DNA of 64,000 nt from assembly GCF_001956295.1 (NCBI RefSeq), contig NZ_MRTD01000018.1, positions 89,991 to 153,990 on the forward strand, in the 5' to 3' direction. Shown in pieces: positions 56,107-63,837 of this stretch. The stretch's first letter is position 1. Each line of letters opens with the position of its first letter. The stretch comes from Paenibacillus sp. FSL A5-0031 (GTDB lineage Bacteria; Bacillota; Bacilli; Paenibacillales; Paenibacillaceae). The notes under the pieces were generated by a model. That model had not been told where the DNA came from. It saw only the letters and a program-made list of their open reading frames with translations, and did not search any database. A program made the position numbers and the translations under genes.

Positions 56107-57155
56107 ATGCTGAGCTAAGTCGTATAAAGCCATCAGCAGTTGATCCATATAACCAACGAGCGAAGCGCAAACGGATTTTTATCGTGGCCTCATTGTTCGT
56201 TCTTCTTATCGCTGGCGCGATATGCAGTATGAATCTCGGTAAAATGTCGCTTGGTCCAGTCGATGTCATTCAAACGTTATTTGGCAATGGTACAGCGAAA
56301 AACGAGTTGGTCGTATTTAAGTTTAGACTTCCCCGCATCGTGCTGGCTGTGTTAGTTGGCATGGGGATGGCCGCTTCAGGTACAGTCATGCAAGGCATTC
56401 TTCGCAATGATCTGGCTGATCCGGGAATGATTGGCATTAGCGCGGGATCAGGCTTAGCTGTATTACTCTTTATTTCTACTGTCGGACTTACAAGTATGTC
56501 CTCTGCTATTTTTTTGCCATTGCTCGCCTTTGTAGGCGGATTGCTGGCTGCATTATTGATTTATTTGCTGGCTTATAGAAAAGGAGCGTTTCCTTCTCCA
56601 ACCCGTCTTATTTTAACAGGTGTCGCTATTAATGTAGGACTCGGTGCAGTAACGTTGTTCCTGACGCTTAAGCTTAATAACGATCAGTTTGTATTCGCGC
56701 AAAAATGGCAAGCCGGTTATCTGTGGGGAGACGAATGGAGCTATATCGCTATTCTAGCCCCTTGGGTTTTGCTCTTATCCGGTTACGTATGGTATAAATC
56801 TAGCCTGCTGAATACGATTGGTCTTGGTTATACAACAGCTACAGGAGTAGGCGTGAACGTCCGAAAGTCGTTTGTGAGCTTGGCGCTCGCAGCAGTTGCT
56901 TTGGCATCAGGCAGTGTTGCTTTGGGAGGCTCGATTTTTTTTATCGGTTTAATTAGTCCGCATTTGGCACGCAAGCTAGTAGGCTCGGACCATAAGTTTC
57001 TATTGCCTGCATCAGGTATGATCGGTGGAATCATTCTACTTAGTGCGGATACAATTGTCAGGGCACTTGTGTCAGGACCTGATATGCCAGCTGGAATATT
57101 TGTAACGATGCTTAGCGTTCCTTATTTTTTGTATTTGTTAATGAGGTCTTCTTAA
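56103..57155 (+). CDS. FecCD-family iron-siderophore permease, second subunit
   Basis: The 350-residue protein is a paralogue of the preceding permease: FRLPRIVLAVLVGMGMAASG, LRNDLADPGMIGISAGSGL, SIFFIGLISPHLARKLVG. The ~30-residue hydrophilic N-terminus is slightly longer than usual. It completes the heterodimeric channel. The FhuC-like ATPase must be encoded elsewhere, as is common in Bacillales. Confidence 0.95.
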   Translation: MNAELSRIKPSAVDPYNQRAKRKRIFIVASLFVLLIAGAICSMNLGKMSLGPVDVIQTLFGNGTAKNELVVFKFRLPRIVLAVLVGMGMAASGTVMQGILRNDLADPGMIGISAGSGLAVLLFISTVGLTSMSSAIFLPLLAFVGGLLAALLIYLLAYRKGAFPSPTRLILTGVAINVGLGAVTLFLTLKLNNDQFVFAQKWQAGYLWGDEWSYIAILAPWVLLLSGYVWYKSSLLNTIGLGYTTATGVGVNVRKSFVSLALAAVALASGSVALGGSIFFIGLISPHLARKLVGSDHKFLLPASGMIGGIILLSADTIVRALVSGPDMPAGIFVTMLSVPYFLYLLMRSS

Positions 57156-57178
57156 GAAGGCGCAACAAACAAGAACAG

Positions 57179-57222
57179 AAACAAGAACCACTTCGTCCGA
57201 GGGGGTTCTTGTTTTTGTTTTG
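57179..57222 (+). terminator. Terminator ending the siderophore uptake operon
   Basis: AAACAAGAACC pairs with GGTTCTTGTTT, followed by a T-rich tract. Confidence 0.88.
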
Positions 57223-57461
57223 CTGTGTACAGCACTCGGGGCATTTGTCATTGGGGGAATTTTAGTAAAAAGTAACTTCGGACTGTAGTTGACGCTTGTA
57301 AACGATGGTTATTATAATTTATTTATGAATATTCCAATATTATCGACGAAGTTATTAATCCCACCCCTGCTACTTTATCTGTCACCTTCTGAATCCCGCA
57401 CCTACGCAACTTTGAGTATTATCGTCACAAAACCATTCCCATGCTATTATGATATACATCA

Positions 57462-57540
57462 CTACAACCAAATTTTAAAGGTCCGGAAACGTTGATTACC
57501 ACATGATACCTGTAACAGCTGCATTTCGCAGAGTTTAAGC
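57462..57540 (-). pseudogene. 3'-end remnant of a paralogue of the nuclease-like/wHTH gene
   Basis: The minus strand encodes KLCEMQLLQVSCGNQRFRTF then KIWL and a stop. This aligns without gaps to the C-terminus of the gene at 58191 (KLVELQLLEVSSGHQRCRTF, KIPL, stop). Similarity fades above ~57540. DNA past the stop is also similar between the two places. It is a decayed second copy. Confidence 0.75.
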
Positions 57541-57645
57541 AAACCATGGATATGATTAGGGAGAACCGTAGGAACATTGACCATTCAATGGCGAAAATAC
57601 AACATCTGTATGCTTATCTACAATCGTAACCTGCTCAAGTTTTTC

Positions 57646-57829
57646 TAACGGACATCAGTTCCGCTATTTGAGAACCTTGGGAGGTTTTTGAGAATGTTAC
57701 GGACATAGGTTCCGTTATATGTGTTGAAACACTCCAGATACTCTGGTTTTTTAGTTAATAACGGAACCTATGTCCGTTAAGATCAAAAAAAGAGCTAAAT
57801 CTGTTAAATAGCGGAACCTATGTCCGTAA
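57646..57829. repeat. Palindromic repeat cluster 2
   Basis: Same family and layout as cluster 1: ACGGACATCAGTTCCGCTA (57646) and ACGGACATAGGTTCCGTTA (57697), a central palindrome GTGTTGAAACAC, then AACGGAACCTATGTCCGT (57759) and AGCGGAACCTATGTCCGT (57809) in the other orientation. Unit spacing is 50-51 bases. Confidence 0.87.
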
Positions 57830-57877
57830 CACCCGCCACCCAAGCTGCTTCTTCTGTCACAGTAAGAATTCAAACGC

Positions 57878-58160
57878 CCCATGCAACTTTGACCCACACA
57901 AACCCAGGCCCAAGCAACATTGAGAATACCGATAAAAATCCACGCCGATGTTACATTGAGTATTACCGAGACAAACCTACGCCCAAGTTACATCTAGTAT
58001 TACCGGAACAAACCCACGTCCAAGCAACATTGAGTATTACCGAAATAACCCCACGCCGATATTACATTGAGCATTACCGACACAAGTCCACACCCAAGCA
58101 AGATTGAGTATTTTCGTCACACGTACACACCCACGTAATTTTGACTATCACCGTCACATT
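57878..58160. repeat. Tandem array of ~37-bp units
   Basis: Seven to eight imperfect units begin at 57878, 57909, 57945, 57982, 58019, 58056, 58093 and 58130; full units are 36-37 bases. Core elements are ACATTGAGTATTACCG and ACAAACCCACG. Units alternate between a CCCAAG and a CCGAT beginning in the order C-G-C, C-G-C, which suggests a three-unit higher order. There are no unique spacers. Read on the minus strand, the array lies directly after the stop codon of the gene at 58191. The gap 57223-57461 has another single degenerate unit near 57396. Confidence 0.85.
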
Positions 58161-58190
58161 ACTTATTCTCATGCTACTAGACGTATACCG

Positions 58191-58841
58191 TTACAATGGA
58201 ATTTTAAAAGTACGGCAACGTTGGTGGCCACTTGATACCTCTAACAGTTGGAGTTCAACGAGTTTGTACAAAATACGCCTTGCATGTCGATCACTTACTC
58301 TGAGATGCTCTGCGAGTTCTAAAGGAGTTATGGGTCGGAGCAAACGTCGTGCTAGTCGTAAGGTCTCCGCTTCAGAGCTCATTAGCTGCGAAGGCACATC
58401 TGAAGAAATGAATTTACCTATGAAAGCAAGAACGAGCTGCTGGCATTGTTGCGGTTCATCCGTGATAGAGGGGTAAGCAACAGGCAGCAGCATCCAACCG
58501 TCAAGAGATAACAAACAATGCCTTCTACACAAATCTTTAAATCGTCTTACATCAAGATCTCGAGCATGGGACGCATAACCTTGAATCTCAATTCCACCTT
58601 TTGCGCCACCTGGCATATAGGCAAGATCCAGATATCGATAGCCATTATTGAAATCGCGCACTTCCCATTCAGGCAGCAGATGATCGAAATGTCCGACAGC
58701 AGGGAACCATACTGATCGTAGAAATTCAATTGTGCCGTGGCCAAGTCCCTTATTGAGCAATTCAAGTCTTCTATGATTACTCTCTGAATCAATATTGGAT
58801 TGTAACCATTCCTTATATTTGTGTTCAAATTGAGATGCCAT
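58191..58841 (-). CDS. Nuclease-like (DUF559/Vsr-type fold) protein with C-terminal winged helix
   Basis: ATG 58841 follows AGAGGGGAAG. About 216 residues. The middle (~55-145) has the order seen in PD-(D/E)XK-like DUF559 proteins: YRYLDLAYMP (Asp), GGIEIQGYASHARD (E-x-Q in place of E-x-K, then His), RRFKDLCRRHCLL (basic helix), and DGWMLLPVAYPSI. The last ~60 residues form a winged helix (ITPLELAEHLRVSDRHARRI, LYKLVELQLLEVSSG). I do not know a named family with this pairing. A promoter and terminator-like leader lie upstream and a 37-bp array plus a decayed paralogue downstream. DNA binding is likely; cleavage is uncertain because of the E-x-Q. Confidence 0.7.
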   Translation of the reverse strand: MASQFEHKYKEWLQSNIDSESNHRRLELLNKGLGHGTIEFLRSVWFPAVGHFDHLLPEWEVRDFNNGYRYLDLAYMPGGAKGGIEIQGYASHARDLDVRRFKDLCRRHCLLSLDGWMLLPVAYPSITDEPQQCQQLVLAFIGKFISSDVPSQLMSSEAETLRLARRLLRPITPLELAEHLRVSDRHARRILYKLVELQLLEVSSGHQRCRTFKIPL

Positions 58842-58859
58842 AACATACACTTCCCCTCT

Positions 58860-58925
58860 GCAAAATAAAAATGCCGCTGTCATACAAACACTCTCCCAAG
58901 CAGGGAATGGTTGTATGGCAGCGGC
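58860..58925 (-). promoter_or_regulatory. Terminator-like hairpin in the leader of the nuclease-like gene
   Basis: Read on the minus strand, GCCGCTGCCATACAA and TTGTATGACAGCGGC form a 15-bp stem (one wobble) followed by ATTTTTATTTT, then the ribosome site and ATG. No other gene lies upstream on this strand, so it looks like an attenuator. Confidence 0.65.
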
Positions 58926-58949
58926 GTGTTCTTCACGACCTATGTTGTC

Positions 58950-58978
58950 AGTATATCTTCAGCTGACTATTTCATCAA
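58950..58978 (-). promoter_or_regulatory. Promoter of the nuclease-like gene
   Basis: On the minus strand: TTGATG (58978-58973), 17 bases, TATACT (58955-58950). The predicted start near 58943 lies just before the leader hairpin. Confidence 0.7.
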
Positions 58979-59196
58979 TAGCTGTTATTTCTAATATTTA
59001 TAAGTGTCTCAGAGTTTTTGTAAGATGCACTATTAATTGAACAAATACGATATATTATTGATATACAGCTTGAGAAACACGCCAAAACAATTGATATCTA
59101 ATCAATTTTTCTCAAGAACCCAACTGATAACTCAGCTTATAAAATCGAAACAATCCTTCGCACCATAATACCTTCATAATAGAGAAGACATAATTG

Positions 59197-59300
59197 ACTA
59201 AAAGCACTAAAAGCACTAAAAGCACTAAAAGCACTAAAAGCACTAAAAGCACTAAAAGCACTAAAAGCACTAAAAGCACTACAAGCTCTGCAAGCTACTA
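59197..59300. repeat. 9-bp minisatellite (ACTAAAAGC)
   Basis: Nine perfect copies of ACTAAAAGC (59197-59277) and about two decayed ones follow one another without gaps. It lies between the divergent nuclease-like and SDR genes, ~110 bases before the latter. The rest of 58979-59411 is AT-rich with no gene that I can support. Confidence 0.97.
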
Positions 59301-59411
59301 CAACCTAAAATGTTTTTTTAATCATGTAATCCATTTGTTTAAGCTCGTAGGAACCAGACTTTGAAGGGTAACCGTAAAATATCCCGTGAAATATCCAATA
59401 GGAGGTTCGGC

Positions 59412-60356
59412 ATGAAAGCTAAGATTGTTATTATAACAGGAGCAAATTCGGGGATCGGAAAAGCGGCAACGCTGAAATTTGCTACCGAAGGATATCATGT
59501 TATCATGGCTTGCCGCAATTTGCAGATTAGTAGACCTGTGCAACAAGAAATCATACTAGTAGCAAACAATGTTAATGTAGATTTGATGGAGCTGGATATT
59601 TCATCGTTTGATTCTATTCGTTTATTCTGTGCTGCATTCAAAGCTAAATACTCACGTTTGGACATTTTAATACATAACGCAGCTTACTTAAATCATGGAG
59701 AAAAGCAATATAAGCTTAGTCCTGAACATATTGAGCTATCTTTTGCTACTAACACATTTGGTCCCTTCTTAATGACTAATTTGCTGACAGACCATCTTCA
59801 AAAATCGCAGGATCCGAGAATTCTAAATGCCTGTACGACCAATATTAAAAATTTTTTCGATCCCAAAAGAAAAATCGATTTCGATAATTTGCGCGGTGAA
59901 CTGCAAAACAAGCAGCGTCACAGTGTATATAAGATGTACGGAGACTCCAAAATGGCATTATTGATATTAACCTTCAAATTAGCAGATAAATTGAAAAGTA
60001 AAGGAATTAAAATCAATGCGCTTCAAATTAACCGAGTAAAATTATCAAAAGAAACGATTAGCAAACTTAGCCCATTTTGGAAAGTGCTTGCTACGGCTCA
60101 AAATTTAACGAATCCGCCACCAGCCGGCATGGCAGACAACTATTTTTATATTTGTACTTCGGATGAATTCCGCGATGTGACAGGCCACCTAATTAACCAC
60201 AAGCGAGAGATAGTTGCACCATCCAAAAGCGAAAAAGGTGTAGAGCAATTGAAGAACATATTTGGTTCAGGAAGCTATCCTAAATACGCTATCGACATCG
60301 AAATTTCGGAGAAACTATGGGGATTAAGCACGGAGCTGACTAGTAATTTTTATTAG
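59412..60356 (+). CDS. Short-chain dehydrogenase (retinol-dehydrogenase-like)
   Basis: The start ATG 59412 follows TAGGAGG by 6 bases. The 314-residue SDR has TGANSGIG (~9-16), the NNAG-equivalent HNAAYLNHG, FATNTFGPFLMTNLL and the active-site Tyr176/Lys180 in YGDSK. The usual serine region reads NACTTNIKNFF, so the conserved Ser may be replaced by Thr. Closest to RDH/WWOX-like SDRs. It stands alone; its codon use is more AT-rich than the sugar genes, which may mean recent acquisition. Confidence 0.83.
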   Translation: MKAKIVIITGANSGIGKAATLKFATEGYHVIMACRNLQISRPVQQEIILVANNVNVDLMELDISSFDSIRLFCAAFKAKYSRLDILIHNAAYLNHGEKQYKLSPEHIELSFATNTFGPFLMTNLLTDHLQKSQDPRILNACTTNIKNFFDPKRKIDFDNLRGELQNKQRHSVYKMYGDSKMALLILTFKLADKLKSKGIKINALQINRVKLSKETISKLSPFWKVLATAQNLTNPPPAGMADNYFYICTSDEFRDVTGHLINHKREIVAPSKSEKGVEQLKNIFGSGSYPKYAIDIEISEKLWGLSTELTSNFY

Positions 60357-60448
60357 TCGTAAGCATAACAGGAGTAGCAGAAGTTAGAAGGAAATAATTT
60401 AAAGACTGAAAAATAAAGTGTTAGACTGACGATGCGACGATGCTTCAT

Positions 60449-60468
60449 TAAGCTAACGAGCAGGATAC
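60449..60468 (+). repeat. Intergenic repeat, partial copy
   Basis: TAAGCTAACGAGCAGGATAC, close to the copy at 62312. No other structure is seen in 60357-60548. Confidence 0.6.
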
Positions 60469-60565
60469 TTTAATCACTGCTCTAATACTTTAGTGGTGAG
60501 ATTCAAGCCTTTCATTGTACTTTCGGATAGTTACATTTAATGTTAGTTGAGGTGGTGGTTGATAA

Positions 60566-61111
60566 TTGAAGAAAAAACTATGGATACCAATAGTACTTCT
60601 TATAGTGGCATTTATTGTATGGATATTAATGTATACATACCCAAAGCACTATAAATTTACGATTCAAGGGGTATTGTATCAATTGGGTGAAGAAAATAGT
60701 GATTTTGTGAAGCCAGATACCATATTTGTAAATGGTAAAATGAAAAAGAGCATAAAAGGAGTAAGAACATTCACAGGAATAATCGATATTAAAGGTGAAA
60801 ATATACCTGTTCCAGAAGAGCATCGACAATTAAAGATTACACTGAGCGAATATGGTGAAGCAGTTCTATTTTATACCTATAATGAAAAGGGACAGCCTAA
60901 ACATTTTGCTTACGGTAATATTTTTATTAACGACGATTTTAGTAAACTTACAATTTTAAAATTTACAAAAGATGCTAGGAACCTTGATCAATCAGGTTTT
61001 GATGGTCGTAGCGGGTATATCATATCAGCACCTGCACAAAAAAGGGATGATGCATTGGAGATCACAAACGAACTGATACATGGTTCTCTGAAAGGAGACA
61101 TACTAAAATGA
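60566..61111 (+). CDS. Membrane-anchored hypothetical protein
   Basis: The TTG start follows GAGGTGG by about 10 bases. The 181-residue product has one N-terminal helix (LWIPIVLLIVAFIVWILMY) preceded by lysines, so the rest lies outside the cytoplasm. No lipobox. The soluble part (FTIQGVLYQLGEENSDFVKP, FTGIIDIKGENIPVPEEHRQ) is a small beta-rich domain that I do not recognise. Confidence 0.75.
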   Translation: MKKKLWIPIVLLIVAFIVWILMYTYPKHYKFTIQGVLYQLGEENSDFVKPDTIFVNGKMKKSIKGVRTFTGIIDIKGENIPVPEEHRQLKITLSEYGEAVLFYTYNEKGQPKHFAYGNIFINDDFSKLTILKFTKDARNLDQSGFDGRSGYIISAPAQKRDDALEITNELIHGSLKGDILK

Positions 61112-61170
61112 AGGGATGCCTACTTAACTAACGGTTAACTTTAGCTTAATCATATCTGGAGGTTATGTAT

Positions 61171-61456
61171 TTATGGAACGACTTTGGCCATTTGAAGATC
61201 CTGAAAATTAGCTGTTATTACAACCCATAAAATAATGAATAGACATAGCCCTATTCTATAAGTATCCCATGACAGCGATGATGGAATGTGTCAGTTTCTC
61301 GATGGTGAAGATGTGATTGAATTAGACGCTAGTATTCTAGGGTTAAAAGAATGAATAGACATTGACCCGAGTTTGGTCCAACTTGCTGATCTGCCAATTG
61401 GATGGACAGCATGGAGGGAAACTAAATTCAATCGATGGATTAGAGGAAAAAGATAA
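61171..61456 (+). pseudogene. Broken conserved hypothetical gene (possible immunity-type)
   Basis: GGAGG precedes ATG 61171 (MERLWPFEDPEN). One base is then missing near 61207. In the shifted frame AVITTHKIMNRHSPIL is interrupted by TAA, and SHDSDDGMCQFLDGEDVIEL runs to a TGA, followed by IDIDPSLVQLADLPIGWTAW and a normal end near 61456. One frameshift and two nonsense codons (plus a likely W-to-C in DGMCQF) show decay of a ~95-residue protein. The intact family is conserved in Bacillales and often sits near toxin-immunity genes; that role is an inference. Confidence 0.8.
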
Positions 61457-61466
61457 GAACTTGATA

Positions 61467-61494
61467 TTCAACTAACGGAGAACGTTAGTTCAAC
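61467..61494 (+). repeat. Intergenic repeat, stem-loop type
   Basis: CAACTAACGG and CGTTAGTTCAA form an imperfect stem; same family as 62851 and 63751. Confidence 0.7.
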
Positions 61495-61500
61495 AAAATA

Positions 61501-61541
61501 GCCGCTAGCCCGAACTTTATTTCAGGTTTGGGCTAGCGGCT
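61501..61541 (-). terminator. Stem-loop downstream of the minus-strand hypothetical
   Basis: GCCGCTAGCCC and GGGCTAGCGGC form a perfect 11-bp stem, followed on the minus strand by TATTTTGTT. Best read as the terminator of the gene at 61583. Confidence 0.7.
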
Positions 61542-61582
61542 AATGCAGCTTAATGATTCAATCGAGAGGCAGTTGGCAGTTG

Positions 61583-62212
61583 TTAATTCATCAGATTCTC
61601 TATCCGATCTGCACGGATCCAGCAAATTTCCTTGATATCTAAGGTCGCTTTGAAGTCGTCAATCAAGGTAAAACGATCTTGAAGACTGACCAACGACTCA
61701 ATACGGAACATATCTCGCAGTCTATCAAGTCCACCCGAATCGATGTTGAATAACGCAAACGCATCCACGTCAAGACTCATAATAAGTTTCTTTACTTTGT
61801 CTTCCTTACTATGTTCCATATAGAATTTCCCAAGTATTTTAACCCTAAAAGCGTCTGAATCAGGGTTCACATAGAGTAATTCAATAGCTTCTTCTTCAGG
61901 AAACCGTTCTTGTACATAATTCTGTAATTCAATTTCATCTTCCTCATACGAATAATCGAATGCAGATACAACTCTGCTTTGATGAAGGATGGTGAAACCC
62001 CAGCCGTGGTCTTCGAAATTATAAAAGTATAATACAGGTACGCCAGCAGTCATTTTTATAATATCCTCAGGATAGGTGTCACTAACGTCTGTACCTTCCG
62101 TAAAAAACACGCTCCATTTGTCATTAAGCGGTTTTATAAAAATGGGATTGAAGTCTTCGATAGCTTTCCTATGTATATTCAATACAAGACTGCCTGAAGT
62201 AAATTCACTCAT
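61583..62212 (-). CDS. Hypothetical protein, acidic, possible immunity-like
   Basis: The 209-residue cytoplasmic protein has GGGGGTAA 4 bases before its ATG. It opens with an alternating strand pattern (SEFTSGSLVLNIHRKAIEDFN, WSVFFTEGTDVSDTYPEDI) and ends with helices. Acidic clusters such as EEDEIELQNYVQERFPEEE are frequent. I do not recognise the family. Its setting among small orphan genes and repeats is like that of immunity or antitoxin genes, but no toxin is seen. Confidence 0.7.
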   Translation of the reverse strand: MSEFTSGSLVLNIHRKAIEDFNPIFIKPLNDKWSVFFTEGTDVSDTYPEDIIKMTAGVPVLYFYNFEDHGWGFTILHQSRVVSAFDYSYEEDEIELQNYVQERFPEEEAIELLYVNPDSDAFRVKILGKFYMEHSKEDKVKKLIMSLDVDAFALFNIDSGGLDRLRDMFRIESLVSLQDRFTLIDDFKATLDIKEICWIRADRIENLMN

Positions 62213-62311
62213 TTGTTTACCCCCGTAATGTCATATCATCAATTAAGATTAATATTTCGCTGGATACCAGCTAATCACCTTCATTTTCCAAGAGTATTGC
62301 TATCGGTTTGT

Positions 62312-62339
62312 TAAGCTAACGGGCAGGATAGCGTAGTGT
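62312..62339 (+). repeat. Intergenic repeat, TAAGCTAACGGGCAGGATAG type
   Basis: Shares TTAAGCTAACG-GCAGGATA with 60449 and the GGCAGGATAGC end with 62927. Confidence 0.65.
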
Positions 62340-62389
62340 ATGCCTTGAATTAATGAAAAAAGAAAATGCCATTTTGAACGGAGGGCTTT

Positions 62390-62830
62390 ATGAGGTTTGA
62401 ATATGAACTAACAGGTATTGGTTGGGCTGATGGTTGTATTGAAATGAGCTCAAGTACAGTTTACTTCGCAACAAGCTATGTAACTGATGCTCTTAATGAC
62501 ATGTTAAAGGCACTAAATGCACTTATTCCAGAAGTCAGTCTATATGCTGTTTCAGAGACTCAATTTGAATGGAACGAGGAGCCTGGTGGAACCGTTTGGA
62601 CATTAAGTAAGATTAATGATGATTCCCTACGTGTACAAATTATGTCTTTTGAAGATTTAAGTAACAAGAAAAAGCAAGTTATTGGACTAGATGAAACTGG
62701 TTCTATACTGGAATTTACAAGGACAGTTGTTCAAGCACTGGACTTATTGCTAAAGCAACATGGACGGAAAGGTTACAAAGAAAAATGGATTAATTATGAC
62801 TTCCCTATGGATAAATACTTGAAGCTATAA
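62390..62830 (+). CDS. Hypothetical protein, small cytoplasmic
   Basis: GGAGGGCTTT precedes the ATG. The 146-residue protein has strands then a long amphipathic helix: RFEYELTGIGWADGCIEM, LNDMLKALNALIPE, TQFEWNEEPGGTVWTL and a terminal helix LEFTRTVVQALDLLLKQHG. Similar single-domain proteins occur in Bacillales next to other orphan genes. No function can be assigned. Confidence 0.72.
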   Translation: MRFEYELTGIGWADGCIEMSSSTVYFATSYVTDALNDMLKALNALIPEVSLYAVSETQFEWNEEPGGTVWTLSKINDDSLRVQIMSFEDLSNKKKQVIGLDETGSILEFTRTVVQALDLLLKQHGRKGYKEKWINYDFPMDKYLKL

Positions 62831-62850
62831 GGTTTCACATCGAAAACGAT

Positions 62851-62945
62851 AACACTAACGGGAAACGATAGTTGAATAACGTATTGATGAGCAGCTGCTG
62901 CGGTGGCCTGCTCATTAATGGGCAGGATAGCATGGTGTCCGCCAG
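62851..62945 (+). repeat. Composite intergenic repeat
   Basis: ACTAACGGGAAACGATAGTT is followed by a hairpin (TGAGCAG...CTGCTCA around a 13-base loop) and then ATGGGCAGGATAGCATGGTG. It joins in one place the two motifs found separately elsewhere in this region. Confidence 0.75.
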
Positions 62946-63077
62946 TTATATTTGTTCAATTAATGACAATCATATATCAATCACATTCAAGGCTAAGTTG
63001 ATGATAAAATAGCTTTAAATACAGAGATTGATGCTGCTGACACGAATAAGTGTCTGGCAAGGGGGGGGGCATTACCA

Positions 63078-63737
63078 ATGACTGATTTAAAAAAGTTCAA
63101 GCAATTATTAAAAGATACATTTGAACAAGAACTAAAAAAGCATGGATTCAATGGTACAGGCGGTAAGTATAGAACAAAACCAAATAATCATTTCATCTAT
63201 ACTGTCAATATTCAAGCTGATAAAAATGGCGGGTGTTGTTGTGTTGAACTTGGAGTATACATAGACTTCATCCCAAACCCTTTGGGTGCTCATGTCCCAC
63301 TTAATAAAGTTTCATCCTATGATTGTGATTTTCGGTGGCGACTTTCAGACCTTGAAGATGAAGACTTATGGTGGAGTTATGGTGAAACGGAAATCGAAGC
63401 CCTTGAAAACATCGGACATATGACAGAAACTTTTGTAGAATACGGTTTACAATACTTTGGGAGTTTCATTAATTTCCCTGAATGTCTCACCGGTATTAGC
63501 GTAGAGGACATGGAACAAAGGAATAAGAATGTAAAACGGTTAGGTGACGTGCTAACAGATACTAGACTAGCATTAGTTATTTCTAGAGTGCATTTGCAGG
63601 TGAATAACAATGAGCAAGCTATTTCTTTTGCAACTTGGGCAATTAATCGGATTGGAGATAAAATAGTTGGTAGTGCTTTGATTCCTGAGTTTAACGAGAT
63701 AATTAACAAAGCAACTGCTGTAAAGAGGTTGCAATGA
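63078..63737 (+). CDS. DUF4304-family protein
   Basis: A run of nine G acts as ribosome site before ATG 63078. The 219-residue protein begins FKQLLKDTFEQELKKHGFNGTGGKYRTKPNNHFIYTVNIQADKNGGCCCVELGVYI, matching the DUF4304 pattern of Bacillales (first 20-residue parts: FKQLLKDTFEQELKKHGFNG). Function is unknown; such genes are frequent in accessory, immunity-like clusters. Confidence 0.78.
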   Translation: MTDLKKFKQLLKDTFEQELKKHGFNGTGGKYRTKPNNHFIYTVNIQADKNGGCCCVELGVYIDFIPNPLGAHVPLNKVSSYDCDFRWRLSDLEDEDLWWSYGETEIEALENIGHMTETFVEYGLQYFGSFINFPECLTGISVEDMEQRNKNVKRLGDVLTDTRLALVISRVHLQVNNNEQAISFATWAINRIGDKIVGSALIPEFNEIINKATAVKRLQ

Positions 63738-63750
63738 AGGTGATAGATAA

Positions 63751-63780
63751 TTGAACTAACGGGACACGATAGTTCAATGA
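63751..63780 (+). repeat. Intergenic repeat, stem-loop type
   Basis: TTGAACTAACGGGACACGAT followed by AGTTCAA; arms TTGAACTA and TAGTTCAA pair perfectly. Same family as 61467 and 62851. Confidence 0.72.
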
Positions 63781-63837
63781 CAACAGGCTGTATCGTTAAA
63801 TTACCATCGCATCTTATTCAATGATTGGGGTATCTAA

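Noticed and set aside
57517..57629. Possible 3' end of a plus-strand gene (MDMIRENRRNIDHSMAKIQH)
   Set aside because: It looks protein-like but has no start, and its beginning overlaps the minus-strand paralogue remnant; not enough to support a gene.
57820..58107. A 95-codon frame over the 37-bp array
   Set aside because: Its start lies within the palindromic cluster, it has no ribosome site, and the 36/37-base period breaks the reading frame between units.
57878..58160. CRISPR array
   Set aside because: Whole units repeat without unique spacers and there are no cas genes.
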